This document shows positions 32,829-41,047 of a stretch of DNA of 52,861 bases, in pieces (position 1 is the first letter of the stretch; each line of letters starts with the position of its first letter). The translations under genes were made by a program, and so were the position numbers. The DNA lies in the IMG/VR virus record IMGVR_UViG_3300033149_002181, positions 1-52,861 of that record; one strand, given 5' to 3'. The DNA is from a virus. Below the pieces are notes generated by a model. It saw only the letters and a program-made list of their open reading frames with translations, did no database searches and was not told the origin of the DNA.

Positions 32829-32936
32829 TCACCAATCTATCTCAGCTTTGAGATCTGCTATTTTTTGAAATTGGCAGTAGCAGACGACACAGGCAACGAT
32901 CAGAGCAGTGAGGATAAGGGATTTTAAAACGTTCAT
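32829..32936 (-). CDS. Small signal-anchor peptide
   Basis: 35 residues: KSLILTALIVACVVCYC is a hydrophobic span, then a short polar tail. The ATG overlaps the methyltransferase stop. A small spanin-like or anchor peptide is possible, but no evidence fixes a role. Confidence 0.45.
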   Translation of the reverse strand: MNVLKSLILTALIVACVVCYCQFQKIADLKAEIDW

Positions 32937-34777
32937 GATCCGACCTCCTTTACTTCAAAGGTATCAAATATTAATTTGCTTCCGTCAAATCCATTCCGAC
33001 GGAGAGCTATATTAAGATATTCGCGGTTTAAATCAATATATATTGAGTTCCTACCTTCTTGTGCGGCTACCATTGTAACAGTCCCAGAGCCGCCGAAAGG
33101 GTCAAGAACTGTACAGGGGATTGGCTCTTCTCCGCAGTCGCAAGTCGAGTGCCAGCCGGTTGTTAGGTATTCAGCGCTTACAGATTTTTTATTTCCTTTT
33201 TGACTCATTCCTTTACCAAGGTCATCTGAATGGTCGTGATAACTTTTTCCAAGATATTTTTTATAACTTTCTGATGGCTCTTTCACTCGCTCCCACGGCG
33301 CCCCGCACCTCGGGCAACAACCTTTTTCCGACGTTCCCGCTTGGATGCAAGGCCTGACTAGATCAGGCGGGAACGTTGCGAAATGTGCTTCCGGGCAGGG
33401 ATAGGGAGGAATTTCCCAGACGGTTCTTTTATTGCGCTTGCCAATATAACTAATATTCCTTCGACCTCCTCTGTGTTGTGAAATTTGCCTGGGTGGTGGT
33501 GATTCTGATACATCACGGGCAAAAGAACAGGCTCTGTTTTCTGCTTGATTAATTGCCTCTTCTTTAATGGCTTCGTTGTCGTAATAATATTTTGTCGACT
33601 TCGTAAGCAGAAAAATATACTCATGTGCCTTTGTTGGCCTGTCTGTTATGCTTTCCGGCATAGGATTGGGCTTAAACCAGATGATTGTTGACCTACAGAT
33701 CCATCCATCTCCCATTAGTGCTCGTTTTACCAAGTCAGGTACACCAATTTCCTGTTTCTGCCTTAATGTATTTGACATTCGGTAGGCTTTATCGTATAAT
33801 TCTAAGTAATGTATAAAACTACCAAAACGATTGGAGATGAAAAGATGTCCTACACTTCTAAAAGCAATCTCAATAGCCCCCTGCATCAACGTGAGCGCGA
33901 AATGCTTCTTGCTGGCTTTAGTTACGCTGAAATCGCGCAAGCCCTCGGTGTTCGACAAAAGAGTGTCAGTGAGCGCAATCGGCTTGTCTATCGCATCAAC
34001 TTGCAAGACGCTTTTGCTAGACGAATTGAGCGCGACGGTATTCCTAACCGTTTGAATGTGAGTGATAGTTTCGGATATTGGTTTAGTGGGTTCGTTGACG
34101 GTGAAGGAAACTTTGAAATTTTTAGTCGCAGACGTCGAACAGGTAAATATGTTGAACGCCGGGCATGGTTGCAAATTATCATCCGCGACGATGACACGGA
34201 TACCATTCAATTCATTTACGATAATCTCAAGTGTGGCATTATCTACCATAACAAAGGACACGGCAGAACTAACCCAAATGTTACATTTCGTGTCGAGAAG
34301 ATTAAGGGCTTGGCAGAAATTATCGTCCCGCTTTTTGAAAAGTATCCGCTTCACACCAAGAAGGCATCGGAATTTATTATTTGGCGTAATGTTGTCAAAA
34401 CTCAATACATTCTCACTCTTGGAGGATATAGCCAACGTGTTGCAGCTACCGATGAACAAAATGCCGCCTTTAATCAAGCGTTGCAGGCAATTACAAAGAT
34501 TAGACATTATACCCCCACTAGAAAATGAATCCCCCAAATTCAGCCACAACGTCCCATCATCTCTGAGCACCCGCCAAACTTCCTGGAATACCCGAACCAA
34601 CTTTTTGATGTACTCCTCCGGCGTTTTCTCAAGCCCGATCTGTCCATCGACACCATAATCCCGAAGTCCCCAGTAAGGTGGGGAAGTTACAACAGTATGA
34701 ACAGATTTTTCAGGTATGATGCGGAGACAGTTTATTACATCGCCGAGGTAGAAGATATGGTTAGTCACAAAAATCAC
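32933..34777 (-). CDS. Phage DNA methyltransferase with large antisense-HEG insert
   Basis: The 614-residue frame contains a beta-class N4/N6 methyltransferase in two parts. N-part: VVTSPPYWGLRDYG (motif IV) near residue 30 and LNLGDSF at 80-85. C-part: IIWFKPNPMPES, SHEY-like HEYIFLLTKS, a Cys ribbon, then LDPFGGSGTV (motif I). Residues about 84-311 are not methyltransferase-like and are exactly antisense to the homing endonuclease gene. Without them the protein would be near the usual 370-400 residues. No stop interrupts the insert. Whether the full protein folds, or the insert is disruptive, is unknown. GTG start at 34777 with weak ribosome site. Confidence 0.8.
   Translation of the reverse strand: MIFVTNHIFYLGDVINCLRIIPEKSVHTVVTSPPYWGLRDYGVDGQIGLEKTPEEYIKKLVRVFQEVWRVLRDDGTLWLNLGDSFSSGGIMSNLCNCLQRLIKGGILFIGSCNTLAISSKSENVLSFDNITPNNKFRCLLGVKRILFKKRDDNFCQALNLLDTKCNIWVSSAVSFVMVDNATLEIIVNELNGIRVIVADDNLQPCPAFNIFTCSTSATKNFKVSFTVNEPTKPISETITHIQTVRNTVALNSSSKSVLQVDAIDKPIALTDTLLSNTEGLRDFSVTKASKKHFALTLMQGAIEIAFRSVGHLFISNRFGSFIHYLELYDKAYRMSNTLRQKQEIGVPDLVKRALMGDGWICRSTIIWFKPNPMPESITDRPTKAHEYIFLLTKSTKYYYDNEAIKEEAINQAENRACSFARDVSESPPPRQISQHRGGRRNISYIGKRNKRTVWEIPPYPCPEAHFATFPPDLVRPCIQAGTSEKGCCPRCGAPWERVKEPSESYKKYLGKSYHDHSDDLGKGMSQKGNKKSVSAEYLTTGWHSTCDCGEEPIPCTVLDPFGGSGTVTMVAAQEGRNSIYIDLNREYLNIALRRNGFDGSKLIFDTFEVKEVGS
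33772..33800 (+). promoter_or_regulatory. Perfect sigma-70/sigma-A promoter reading into the homing endonuclease
   Basis: TTGACA at 33772-33777, then exactly 17 bases, then TATAAT at 33795-33800. Both hexamers match consensus. Transcription would start near 33807, so the first ATG at 33809 is unlikely and the ATG at 33845, with GGAG at 33833, is favoured. The element lies inside the methyltransferase coding region on the opposite strand. Confidence 0.8.
33845..34528 (+). CDS. LAGLIDADG homing endonuclease (antisense within the methyltransferase gene)
   Basis: 227 residues on the + strand from ATG 33845 (GGAG eight bases upstream). An N-terminal helical segment (AEIAQALGVRQKSVSERNR) resembles an HTH. 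The core begins FGYWFSGFVDGEGNFEIF, the single LAGLIDADG-1 signature with its acidic residues, and continues with AWLQIIIRDDD, FRVEKIKGLAEIIVPLFEKY and SEFIIWRNVVK. Such single-motif enzymes act as homodimers and cut a long target. The gene sits antisense inside the methyltransferase and its codons are register-aligned, so it avoids TTA, CTA and TCA throughout. No intron or intein elements fit in the insert. Confidence 0.85.
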   Translation: MSYTSKSNLNSPLHQREREMLLAGFSYAEIAQALGVRQKSVSERNRLVYRINLQDAFARRIERDGIPNRLNVSDSFGYWFSGFVDGEGNFEIFSRRRRTGKYVERRAWLQIIIRDDDTDTIQFIYDNLKCGIIYHNKGHGRTNPNVTFRVEKIKGLAEIIVPLFEKYPLHTKKASEFIIWRNVVKTQYILTLGGYSQRVAATDEQNAAFNQALQAITKIRHYTPTRK

Positions 34778-34810
34778 TCTTTCGCCGAATTGCTCCGCGG
34801 TTGGTTGCGC

Positions 34811-36136
34811 TCATGATTCATTCCTCCTTGCAGCCAAGGCGAACCTTGACTTTGATTTGAAAAATTGAAAGTCTACTCTCCCCAGTGGCCCGAATCGATT
34901 CTTTGCGATGATAAGATTTACAAGCGACGGGTCAACCGGTTCCTTCGGCGGGTTGTAATAATCCTCACGATAGAGAAACATCACAGTTGAAGCATCCTGT
35001 TCCAGAGTTCCAGAATCCCGAAGGTCGGCCAGCTTCGGGATTTTGTTATTTCGATTTTCAACATCCCGGGATAATTGGGAGAGAGCCAGAATTGGGATAT
35101 TAAGTTCTTTTGCTAGCCCCTGAAGGATTCCGGAGGTTTCGGATACCTCTTTATTCCGGTCAGCATGTCTCTCGGGCGCCATAATCTGAATGTAGTCCAC
35201 TATCACAAGGCCGATCTGATGTAATGCGGTGAATCGCCGGAGCCTAACTGCCAAATCTGAAGCGCGGATCCGGTGGCTATCGTCAAGATATAAACTCGAT
35301 TCGGCAATCCGTCCGCAGGAGCGGGTGATATGTCGCCAATCCTGATCAGTTAGCTTTGTAGTATTTTGCAGAAGTTGAGAATCTAAACCGGCGTCTTCGG
35401 TGATCAGTTTCTCAACCAACTGATCGTTGGTCATTTCCAGTGATACGAAGATGGTCGGAATCCGCTCCTTCAGAGCTGTATATTTGGCAACATTTAGAGC
35501 TAGGGTAGTCTTTCCCATCGACGGCCGCGCGGCCAGGATATGTAAATTTCCCTTCCGTAGACCGCCGATTTTTCGGTCAAGATCACTATAACCGGTCGGG
35601 ATCCCGATGATTCCGTTTGTCTCTTTACGATCCTCCAAACTCCCGTAAACCTCAAAAACTTTTTGCCTAACGTGGATAATTTCTGACTTCGTCTTGTCGG
35701 CAATAAGTTTTGAATCCTGGATCATTCCTTGAGATATAACCTCAACCGGATCCTCATCGTCATAAAGTTTTTCTGCTGTCTCGAAACACTGGCGGATTTT
35801 TTGACGTGCAAGGCTTTTCTTTCTAACTATCTCTGCATAATGTTTGATGTGGGCTGCGGTCGGGACCACACTGGCCAGGTGTAGGATATAAGCATCGCCG
35901 CCTATTTTCTCCAGTTCGTTTTTGAGCTTTTCTTTGACTGTGATAAAATCGATTGGAGTTCTATCGTTTGACATTTTGACGATTGCGTCCCATATCAGCC
36001 GGCGCTTTTCGTCGTAGAAGTCGTAGGGGAAAATAATTTCTCTTGCTTCATTGACTACAGCCAGCCCGCCAATGAGACAGGATCCAATGACAGCTTCTTC
36101 AGCTTGATCGTTATGTGGTGGTACTTTTTCAATCAT
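34811..36136 (-). CDS. dnaB: Replicative DNA helicase (DnaB-like)
   Basis: 441 residues with an N-terminal DnaB domain (PPHNDQAEEAVIGSCL) and a C-terminal RecA-fold domain: ARPSMGKTTLALN (Walker A) around 210, VDYIQIM (Walker B) and SQLSRDVENR. A hexameric helicase opens phage replication forks. It follows the replisome organizer gene and overlaps it closely. Ribosome site GGGGTGATTG is good. Confidence 0.9.
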   Translation of the reverse strand: MIEKVPPHNDQAEEAVIGSCLIGGLAVVNEAREIIFPYDFYDEKRRLIWDAIVKMSNDRTPIDFITVKEKLKNELEKIGGDAYILHLASVVPTAAHIKHYAEIVRKKSLARQKIRQCFETAEKLYDDEDPVEVISQGMIQDSKLIADKTKSEIIHVRQKVFEVYGSLEDRKETNGIIGIPTGYSDLDRKIGGLRKGNLHILAARPSMGKTTLALNVAKYTALKERIPTIFVSLEMTNDQLVEKLITEDAGLDSQLLQNTTKLTDQDWRHITRSCGRIAESSLYLDDSHRIRASDLAVRLRRFTALHQIGLVIVDYIQIMAPERHADRNKEVSETSGILQGLAKELNIPILALSQLSRDVENRNNKIPKLADLRDSGTLEQDASTVMFLYREDYYNPPKEPVDPSLVNLIIAKNRFGPLGRVDFQFFKSKSRFALAARRNES

Positions 36137-36140
36137 TCAA

Positions 36141-36962
36141 TCACCCCATTTTTCCGTAGAATTCGAGGGTTGCGGCAGTGGGGTCTGGTTCATTTATTTG
36201 GTTGATATACTCCTCAAAAGGTTTATCTGGACCAAGGAATGTGGCAGCGTGTTTTATAAACCTCTCTTCAATCTTTTCTTTCTGACAATACGCTGCATAA
36301 TTTTTAGCTGCATTAATCAAGTCTTCGGACTTAAAATCTTCTTTTAGCCTTGTTTTCCAACATCTAAAAGCCCGTTTCTTTTCTTTTTTTCTGGGGTATA
36401 CCTTCCAAAACTCCTGAAACTTTTCGGTGTATTCGTCACTTTTTGAGTTGCTTTTTTCTTTTTGTTCATCACCATGCACACATATATTATTTCTTAGATC
36501 TATATCTAGATCTAATGCGTTACATTGCGTTACATCAGCGTTACCTGTAACGTTACATGTAACGTTACCATCAGGAAGTTTTTGACGTTCTCTGTACCTC
36601 TGAACCCTGAGCCTGGTTTGTTCGCGAATCCGTTCCATCCCCTCAATACTCTGGTGCTTTTCCCAATTAGTTATAAATATGGCTCCGGCAATACGTTCAA
36701 TCATTTTGAGTTTTTCAAAGGTAGCTAATGCCAACTTAACGGTATTTATAGGCCGGCGGAATTTATGAGCAAGCATTTCCTCTGTGTACGGAATATTTTC
36801 AGTTAGGAGAATATATCCACCGGCATTACACTTCCCGGCAAGGGTTAAAAGTTTTATCCAAATCACGAGGATTGTATCGCCGTCAGGAAGGCTTTCGATG
36901 TAGTCGATTTTTTCGTCATCAAACATAGAGGTGGTAATTTTTATCCATTTAATTTCCGACAT
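36141..36962 (-). CDS. Phage replisome organizer (DnaD-like)
   Basis: 273 residues. Residues 1-120 form the winged-helix N-terminal domain of phage replisome organizers (KWIKITTSMFDDEKIDYIE, WIKLLTLAGKCNAGG, FRRPINTVKLALATF, FITNWEKHQS). The C-terminus (FQEFWKVYPRKKEKKRAF) fits helicase-loading proteins. Its middle part encodes repeated NVTCN-type peptides, which are a by-product of the CGTTAC iterons in the DNA. It should bind this origin and load DnaB. Confidence 0.8.
   Translation of the reverse strand: MSEIKWIKITTSMFDDEKIDYIESLPDGDTILVIWIKLLTLAGKCNAGGYILLTENIPYTEEMLAHKFRRPINTVKLALATFEKLKMIERIAGAIFITNWEKHQSIEGMERIREQTRLRVQRYRERQKLPDGNVTCNVTGNADVTQCNALDLDIDLRNNICVHGDEQKEKSNSKSDEYTEKFQEFWKVYPRKKEKKRAFRCWKTRLKEDFKSEDLINAAKNYAAYCQKEKIEERFIKHAATFLGPDKPFEEYINQINEPDPTAATLEFYGKMG
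36518..36568. other. Putative replication origin iterons
   Basis: CGTTAC occurs five times at 36518, 36528, 36539, 36551 and 36563, with spacings of 10, 11, 12 and 12 bases. The last two lie in the palindrome GTAACGTTAC. They are located inside the organizer gene, a known place for phage origins. The repeat is the only such cluster in the window. Confidence 0.65.
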
Positions 36963-37098
36963 TCAGCCTTCTCTCCTAAAAACTTATTTTTTTATTAAGT
37001 GAATGTATCTCATTTAAGGAAGGGTATCGGGAATATACTGGGTTTATACGATAGGGGGAGTATGGTAATGGATAAATTAATACCCCCCTACCTGCGAT

Positions 37099-37803
37099 TT
37101 ATGGAATATACACAGGTTTACCCGTAAGTTCCTGAATCTCCCGCTTAAACCTCTCAGCGTCACTATTCTCATCAGAGAGATGCAGAAGCCATATCTCCTC
37201 CACCTGGCTCAGGTCATTAGCCCGGAGAAATTCTTTTACGTTCTCTAGACTGAAATGCGATTGAATAAGCCGGTTTTTCATAGCCATTGGTATCACTCCC
37301 GATTCGACGTTGCGGTCAAGAATGTCGTAAGAATGGTTGCATTCGACCATGATATGGCTTAATCTGTTGAATCGATACCGAATATAATATGTATCAGTCG
37401 CATATAAGAGCTTTTCGCCGGTTCTGTTTGCCAGTAGGAACCCCAGAGGTTCCGCGGCATCGTGCTGAACATCGAATGGGAGAATGGTCCAGGTACCGAT
37501 TTTGAATTGTTCTTTGGGCTTTACAACCTTTATCCGGTGGAAAATAGGAATGCCTAATGCCTCTCTGGTTCCTTCACTCATGTAAATATCGATTCCATAT
37601 TTGGCTAATTTAAAGAATTCCATACTGTGATCGTTATGTTCATGAGATATGAGGCACCCAATTATATCTGACATCTGAAAATTCAACTTCCTTCGAATCC
37701 CATCAAACCGTATCCCGCACTCCAGAAGGAGCGGGGTCTTGCCATCAGTCACGTGATAGCAATTCCCCGCACTCCCGGAGGCCAGGGCCCGAATCCCAAT
37801 CAA
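37099..37803 (-). CDS. MBL-fold nuclease-like protein (YycJ/WalJ type)
   Basis: The 234-residue product has the metallo-beta-lactamase signature SHEHNDHS near residue 52, a starting LASGSAGNCY and a later YATDTYYIR, VECNHS and HLSDENSD. Members are exonuclease-like. It overlaps the RecT stop (TTG start at 37803), so it is likely part of the recombination unit, possibly supplying the exonuclease for RecT annealing. Confidence 0.8.
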   Translation of the reverse strand: MIGIRALASGSAGNCYHVTDGKTPLLLECGIRFDGIRRKLNFQMSDIIGCLISHEHNDHSMEFFKLAKYGIDIYMSEGTREALGIPIFHRIKVVKPKEQFKIGTWTILPFDVQHDAAEPLGFLLANRTGEKLLYATDTYYIRYRFNRLSHIMVECNHSYDILDRNVESGVIPMAMKNRLIQSHFSLENVKEFLRANDLSQVEEIWLLHLSDENSDAERFKREIQELTGKPVYIP

Positions 37804-38636
37804 AAACCCGGACCTTCTTTCTCCTCTTTTTTTGGTTCAAGCTTGAATTCCTCGGCGGATTCCTCTTCTTGAACCTCGGCCTCGATATCGATTGTTTCAG
37901 AATTGGCGTTGGCTTCGATCTCCTCGGCCACCCCGCTTTCCTCGTTGAAGTCTCCGTCATTAGTAAGGGCGGTCATCATTTCGGTTGAGAGGAATCCGTA
38001 GTGAGACAGGAGTTTTCGAATTACAGTTTTTTGTGCCATCTCATCAAAGTTTGTTTTCCAAGCTGAGGAATTGCTCTTGAATGATGGGCTATACCGTTTG
38101 GCATGTGCCAGGACCTCATCCTTAGTCATATACACCGTCTTTGAAAACCCATTCAAGAGTTCCATATATGCAAAGTATCCTTGGGGTTTATCGCTGGTCG
38201 GTTCGCCTGAAAACTCAATCCTACCGGTCAGAATATCTCTATTGACTCCAACTCCCTCTTGGATTATACCAGCGTTGATATACCGATACTGTCCGGTTCT
38301 CATAGCCAACTGTATATATCCTTTGTAACCGATTTGGAATTGCGGAATTGGGACGTTGTTTTTCTTGTATGGTACAATCCAGGCAAATCCAAGCTGTTTG
38401 TTAATAGGGAGTTTCAAAGTGGCAGCTTTAAGTGCTTCCATGACGACCTGATTCGGATCACACTTCTGGAGATAAGTATCGCTGCTATAAAGGTCAATGA
38501 TAGAGGCCACGAATGCCCCGGTATTTTCCTGGAGAGCATTTTTAAATTGCTGTTGTACGCTCTCGGCATTGAGGACTGCTTTAAGTTTATTAACAGAGGA
38601 TATCGTTATTTGATTTTTATTTTTCGAACTTGCCAT
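37800..38636 (-). CDS. recT: RecT ssDNA-annealing protein
   Basis: 278 residues from ATG at 38636, eight bases after GGAGGTG. Signature: NKLKAVLNAESVQQQFKNAL at the start, DPNQVVMEALKAATLKLPIN, GFAWIVPYKKN and QIGYKGYIQLAMRTGQYRYIN. RecT pairs complementary strands during recombination and replication. The C-terminus is a Glu-rich acidic tail. It forms a unit with the SbcC-like ATPase and MBL nuclease. Confidence 0.9.
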   Translation of the reverse strand: MASSKNKNQITISSVNKLKAVLNAESVQQQFKNALQENTGAFVASIIDLYSSDTYLQKCDPNQVVMEALKAATLKLPINKQLGFAWIVPYKKNNVPIPQFQIGYKGYIQLAMRTGQYRYINAGIIQEGVGVNRDILTGRIEFSGEPTSDKPQGYFAYMELLNGFSKTVYMTKDEVLAHAKRYSPSFKSNSSAWKTNFDEMAQKTVIRKLLSHYGFLSTEMMTALTNDGDFNEESGVAEEIEANANSETIDIEAEVQEEESAEEFKLEPKKEEKEGPGF

Positions 38637-40582
38637 TATTGGCACACCTCCACGTTTAATTTATTGTATTTTTTCCGGTCATTTTCCGTCTCAATCTCCG
38701 GTTTGATTAACCTGATAACTTGGGCTTTCATTATCGGTAAGGTGGTCACCGATTCGGCATTATCGATGAATATCGGCGCCCAAAAACCGTAATGCTCCGA
38801 AAGAGTATTAATAATGTCCAGTCCCACGATGATCCGGTGCCCGGAATTGAGACCAGATGAATATGGAACGCCATTATATAATGTCTCACAGCATTCCTCC
38901 ACCCCGCCATTGACAAGCTGGTTAAAGAGCTTGAATTTAGCCAGCTTGAACCGGGAATTGATTTTTCCCTCCAGCAGATTGACCTTGGTTCGGATAAATT
39001 CTTCGGTGAGATAAAGCTCATGTTCCAGCTTCTCATATTCCTTGGCAAGCTGCTTTTCCTGCGCCTCAAGCTCTTTGATCCGGGTCTGCCCTTGGCGGTA
39101 TTGATTCATCTTTTGTTTGGATTCTTCGAGGGTCTCCAGAGCCGTTTCAAAATGTCCAATCTCCTCCTGGAGCTTTGCGACAGTCTCCTGGCTCCCGGCT
39201 TTTAAATCGGTGATAGCTGCCTCCAAAGTCGCTTTCTCTTTCGACTTGGTCATATACGCCGGGGTCTTGATATCGCCAGCGCAAAGTTGGTCGATTTCTG
39301 CTTTGATTTGTGCGATCTGAGTCTCAAATTTCTGAATTTCTTGGCGTGTTTCTTTGGCTTGTTTAGATTGTTTTTTGTTCTCGGCTTTGGCGCGCTCGAG
39401 AGCGGACCTTTTTTCTTGCCCTTCTGCATTGATTCGTTCAAGTTCTTCTGCCTTCTGGCGGCTGAAATTAGTTCTGGCTTCCTCGATTTTTTCTGCCGGT
39501 AATACCTGTCCGCAGGTTGGGCAAGTATCGGGTGCGGAGAATTCGCGGGAGTTGACTTCATGCCATTTGTCGCGGAGCCGTTGGATCTCTTTTTCAAGTG
39601 ATTCTAAGCTCATCATCGGCGGGTTCGCTTTTGGCCGCAATTCCGCTATTTTGTCTTGTAATTCCATAATCTTTCTGCGTTTGCTGGTGGCTTGCGTCTC
39701 AATATTGGCTCGGAATTCATTCTCAATTTGAAGTAGTTCGCTTTCAACCTGCCGAAGTTGTTTTGTCTTTTCCGCAATCTCCCCACCGTTTTCTATCCGG
39801 CTTAATTCGGCTTGCTTCTTGTTTATTTCATTTTTCAGTTTCTGAATATCTTCAGAGAGCTTGTCCGGAACGATTCCGCTGATGTCCGGCAGGTTCCGCT
39901 CCACTTCATCAATCCGGGTCGGGATTTTCTCAAGTTCATCATTGATTTTCTTCTTCTTGCTGGCGATGAGTTTTCGGTGCTCATCTATGTCCCGGTCACC
40001 CAGGATTTTAGCCAGGTTCCGGAGTTCTTCGTTAGCATACATAACCTCCTCATTCGATACATCACCGCAGATCCTGAGAAGCGTTTTCCGCCGCTCTGTC
40101 CAGTGAAGCTGTTCGTTGAAATACGTCGGCGAAGTTAACAGCATAAAGACCTTCTCGTCAATCAGTTCCGCGATCCGGGCTTCATACTCGCCTTTCTTCA
40201 CTGGGACATCGTTGATGTAATAGTTTGTTGTATGGCCGGTGAAAACGGCTTTAGCTTGTCCGCGCTTTTTGGTCCATTTCTCGGAAAAGACTTTTTTCAA
40301 TGTCATCTGCTTTTCATTGATTGAAATAACTCCCTCGACCTCATGCTCCAGGCCATGAATTGGCTCATTATTTTCATCAAGAGTTTTGATCGGGAATTCC
40401 TTGACTCCTCGGCTGTCTTTGTCAAACAGAAGCCATGACCAACCGTCCGCCAGGGTTGTTTTGTACGTTGCATTGTCGCCGCGGACATTGGCGTTTTTGC
40501 CTTCGGGACGGAGTTCAAAGTCACGAAGACCTTTAAAGTTTCGGTATTTAAGGCTCATCAATCTAATCTCAGTCAAGTACAT
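38636..40582 (-). CDS. SbcC/RecN-like SMC-type ATPase
   Basis: 648 residues. The N-terminus (YRNFKGLRDFELRPEGKNA) begins an SMC-type ABC domain. A long coiled coil follows (ERRK-like stretches, EKIEEARTNFSRQKAEELER). A zinc-hook CPTCGQVLP sits in the middle. The C-terminus contains GHRIIVGLDIINTLSEH and FIDNAESVTT (Walker B/D-like). Walker A reads GDNATYKTT: the usual Gly before Lys is Tyr. It probably stimulates end processing alongside RecT. Confidence 0.82.
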   Translation of the reverse strand: MYLTEIRLMSLKYRNFKGLRDFELRPEGKNANVRGDNATYKTTLADGWSWLLFDKDSRGVKEFPIKTLDENNEPIHGLEHEVEGVISINEKQMTLKKVFSEKWTKKRGQAKAVFTGHTTNYYINDVPVKKGEYEARIAELIDEKVFMLLTSPTYFNEQLHWTERRKTLLRICGDVSNEEVMYANEELRNLAKILGDRDIDEHRKLIASKKKKINDELEKIPTRIDEVERNLPDISGIVPDKLSEDIQKLKNEINKKQAELSRIENGGEIAEKTKQLRQVESELLQIENEFRANIETQATSKRRKIMELQDKIAELRPKANPPMMSLESLEKEIQRLRDKWHEVNSREFSAPDTCPTCGQVLPAEKIEEARTNFSRQKAEELERINAEGQEKRSALERAKAENKKQSKQAKETRQEIQKFETQIAQIKAEIDQLCAGDIKTPAYMTKSKEKATLEAAITDLKAGSQETVAKLQEEIGHFETALETLEESKQKMNQYRQGQTRIKELEAQEKQLAKEYEKLEHELYLTEEFIRTKVNLLEGKINSRFKLAKFKLFNQLVNGGVEECCETLYNGVPYSSGLNSGHRIIVGLDIINTLSEHYGFWAPIFIDNAESVTTLPIMKAQVIRLIKPEIETENDRKKYNKLNVEVCQ

Positions 40583-40781
40583 CCTCTCCTTTCATACACT
40601 TCCTACACTCTCCATTCGGCCCGGCCTCGCCCCTCTTGACCACCCGCCCACACCGAGGACAAAGCTCTCTCAGGTAGCGATCTAAATAGCGATCTAAATA
40701 GCGATCTAAACAACGTAAGCACATAAATACAGCAACTGTCATACTTATAAGAACCAGGATCTCTTTGAAAATGGCATTCAT
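40569..40781 (-). CDS. Small membrane-anchored zinc ribbon protein
   Basis: 70 residues: a membrane span (KEILVLISMTVAVFMCL), then three copies of DRYL produced by a 12-base tandem repeat, then a CPRCG...CRKC ribbon. It is translationally coupled to a short upstream gene and overlaps the SMC-like gene end. Role unknown. Confidence 0.55.
   Translation of the reverse strand: MNAIFKEILVLISMTVAVFMCLRCLDRYLDRYLDRYLRELCPRCGRVVKRGEAGPNGECRKCMKGEDVLD
40675..40710. repeat. Three perfect 12-bp tandem repeats
   Basis: TAGCGATCTAAA is repeated three times with no change (40675, 40687, 40699). It lies inside the membrane/zinc gene and encodes the DRYLDRYLDRYL stretch. Replication slippage could change the copy number. 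Confidence 0.9.
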
Positions 40782-40867
40782 CTCCTCACCACCGAAAACA
40801 AATATTCATGCGTCCGCAGGTCTTTCCGTAGATCCCGAGCTTTTCGTATTCGGAAGATTATGGACAA
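40778..40867 (-). CDS. Very small protein
   Basis: TTG at 40867 follows GGAGGTGG with good spacing. The 29-residue product (SIIFRIRKARDLRKDLRTHE...) ends in an ATGA overlap with the next gene. The site and coupling argue for a real short gene. No motif. Confidence 0.5.
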   Translation of the reverse strand: MSIIFRIRKARDLRKDLRTHEYLFSVVRR

Positions 40868-40913
40868 ATGAACCACCTCCGTATATAATGGAATTGTCAG
40901 TATTTTTGTTATG

Positions 40914-40931
40914 GCCTCTTTTGAGGCATTT
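40914..40931 (+). terminator. Intrinsic terminator-like hairpin
   Basis: GCCTC-TTTT-GAGGC is followed on the + strand by ATTTTTT. All genes around are on the minus strand, so its direction is unexpected. It may act on antisense transcripts, or be a plain hairpin between minus-strand genes. Confidence 0.4.
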
Positions 40932-41047
40932 TTTATTTAAGGCTCCCAGTATGATATCTCGTCTTCGATAGCTGCGTTTAGGTCCGCTATAGTTTTGATT
41001 GGTTCATATTTCTCATCGTTTGCAAAAGTCGTTAATTCGTCTTCTAA

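Noticed and set aside
33809-33844. Start of the endonuclease at the first ATG (33809)
   Set aside because: It would lie almost at the transcription start of the consensus promoter, and the ATG at 33845 has a GGAG site.
32933-34777. Group I intron or intein in the methyltransferase
   Set aside because: The insert is nearly filled by the endonuclease gene, so no ribozyme core fits, and no intein block motifs (start Cys/Ser, end His-Asn) were seen.
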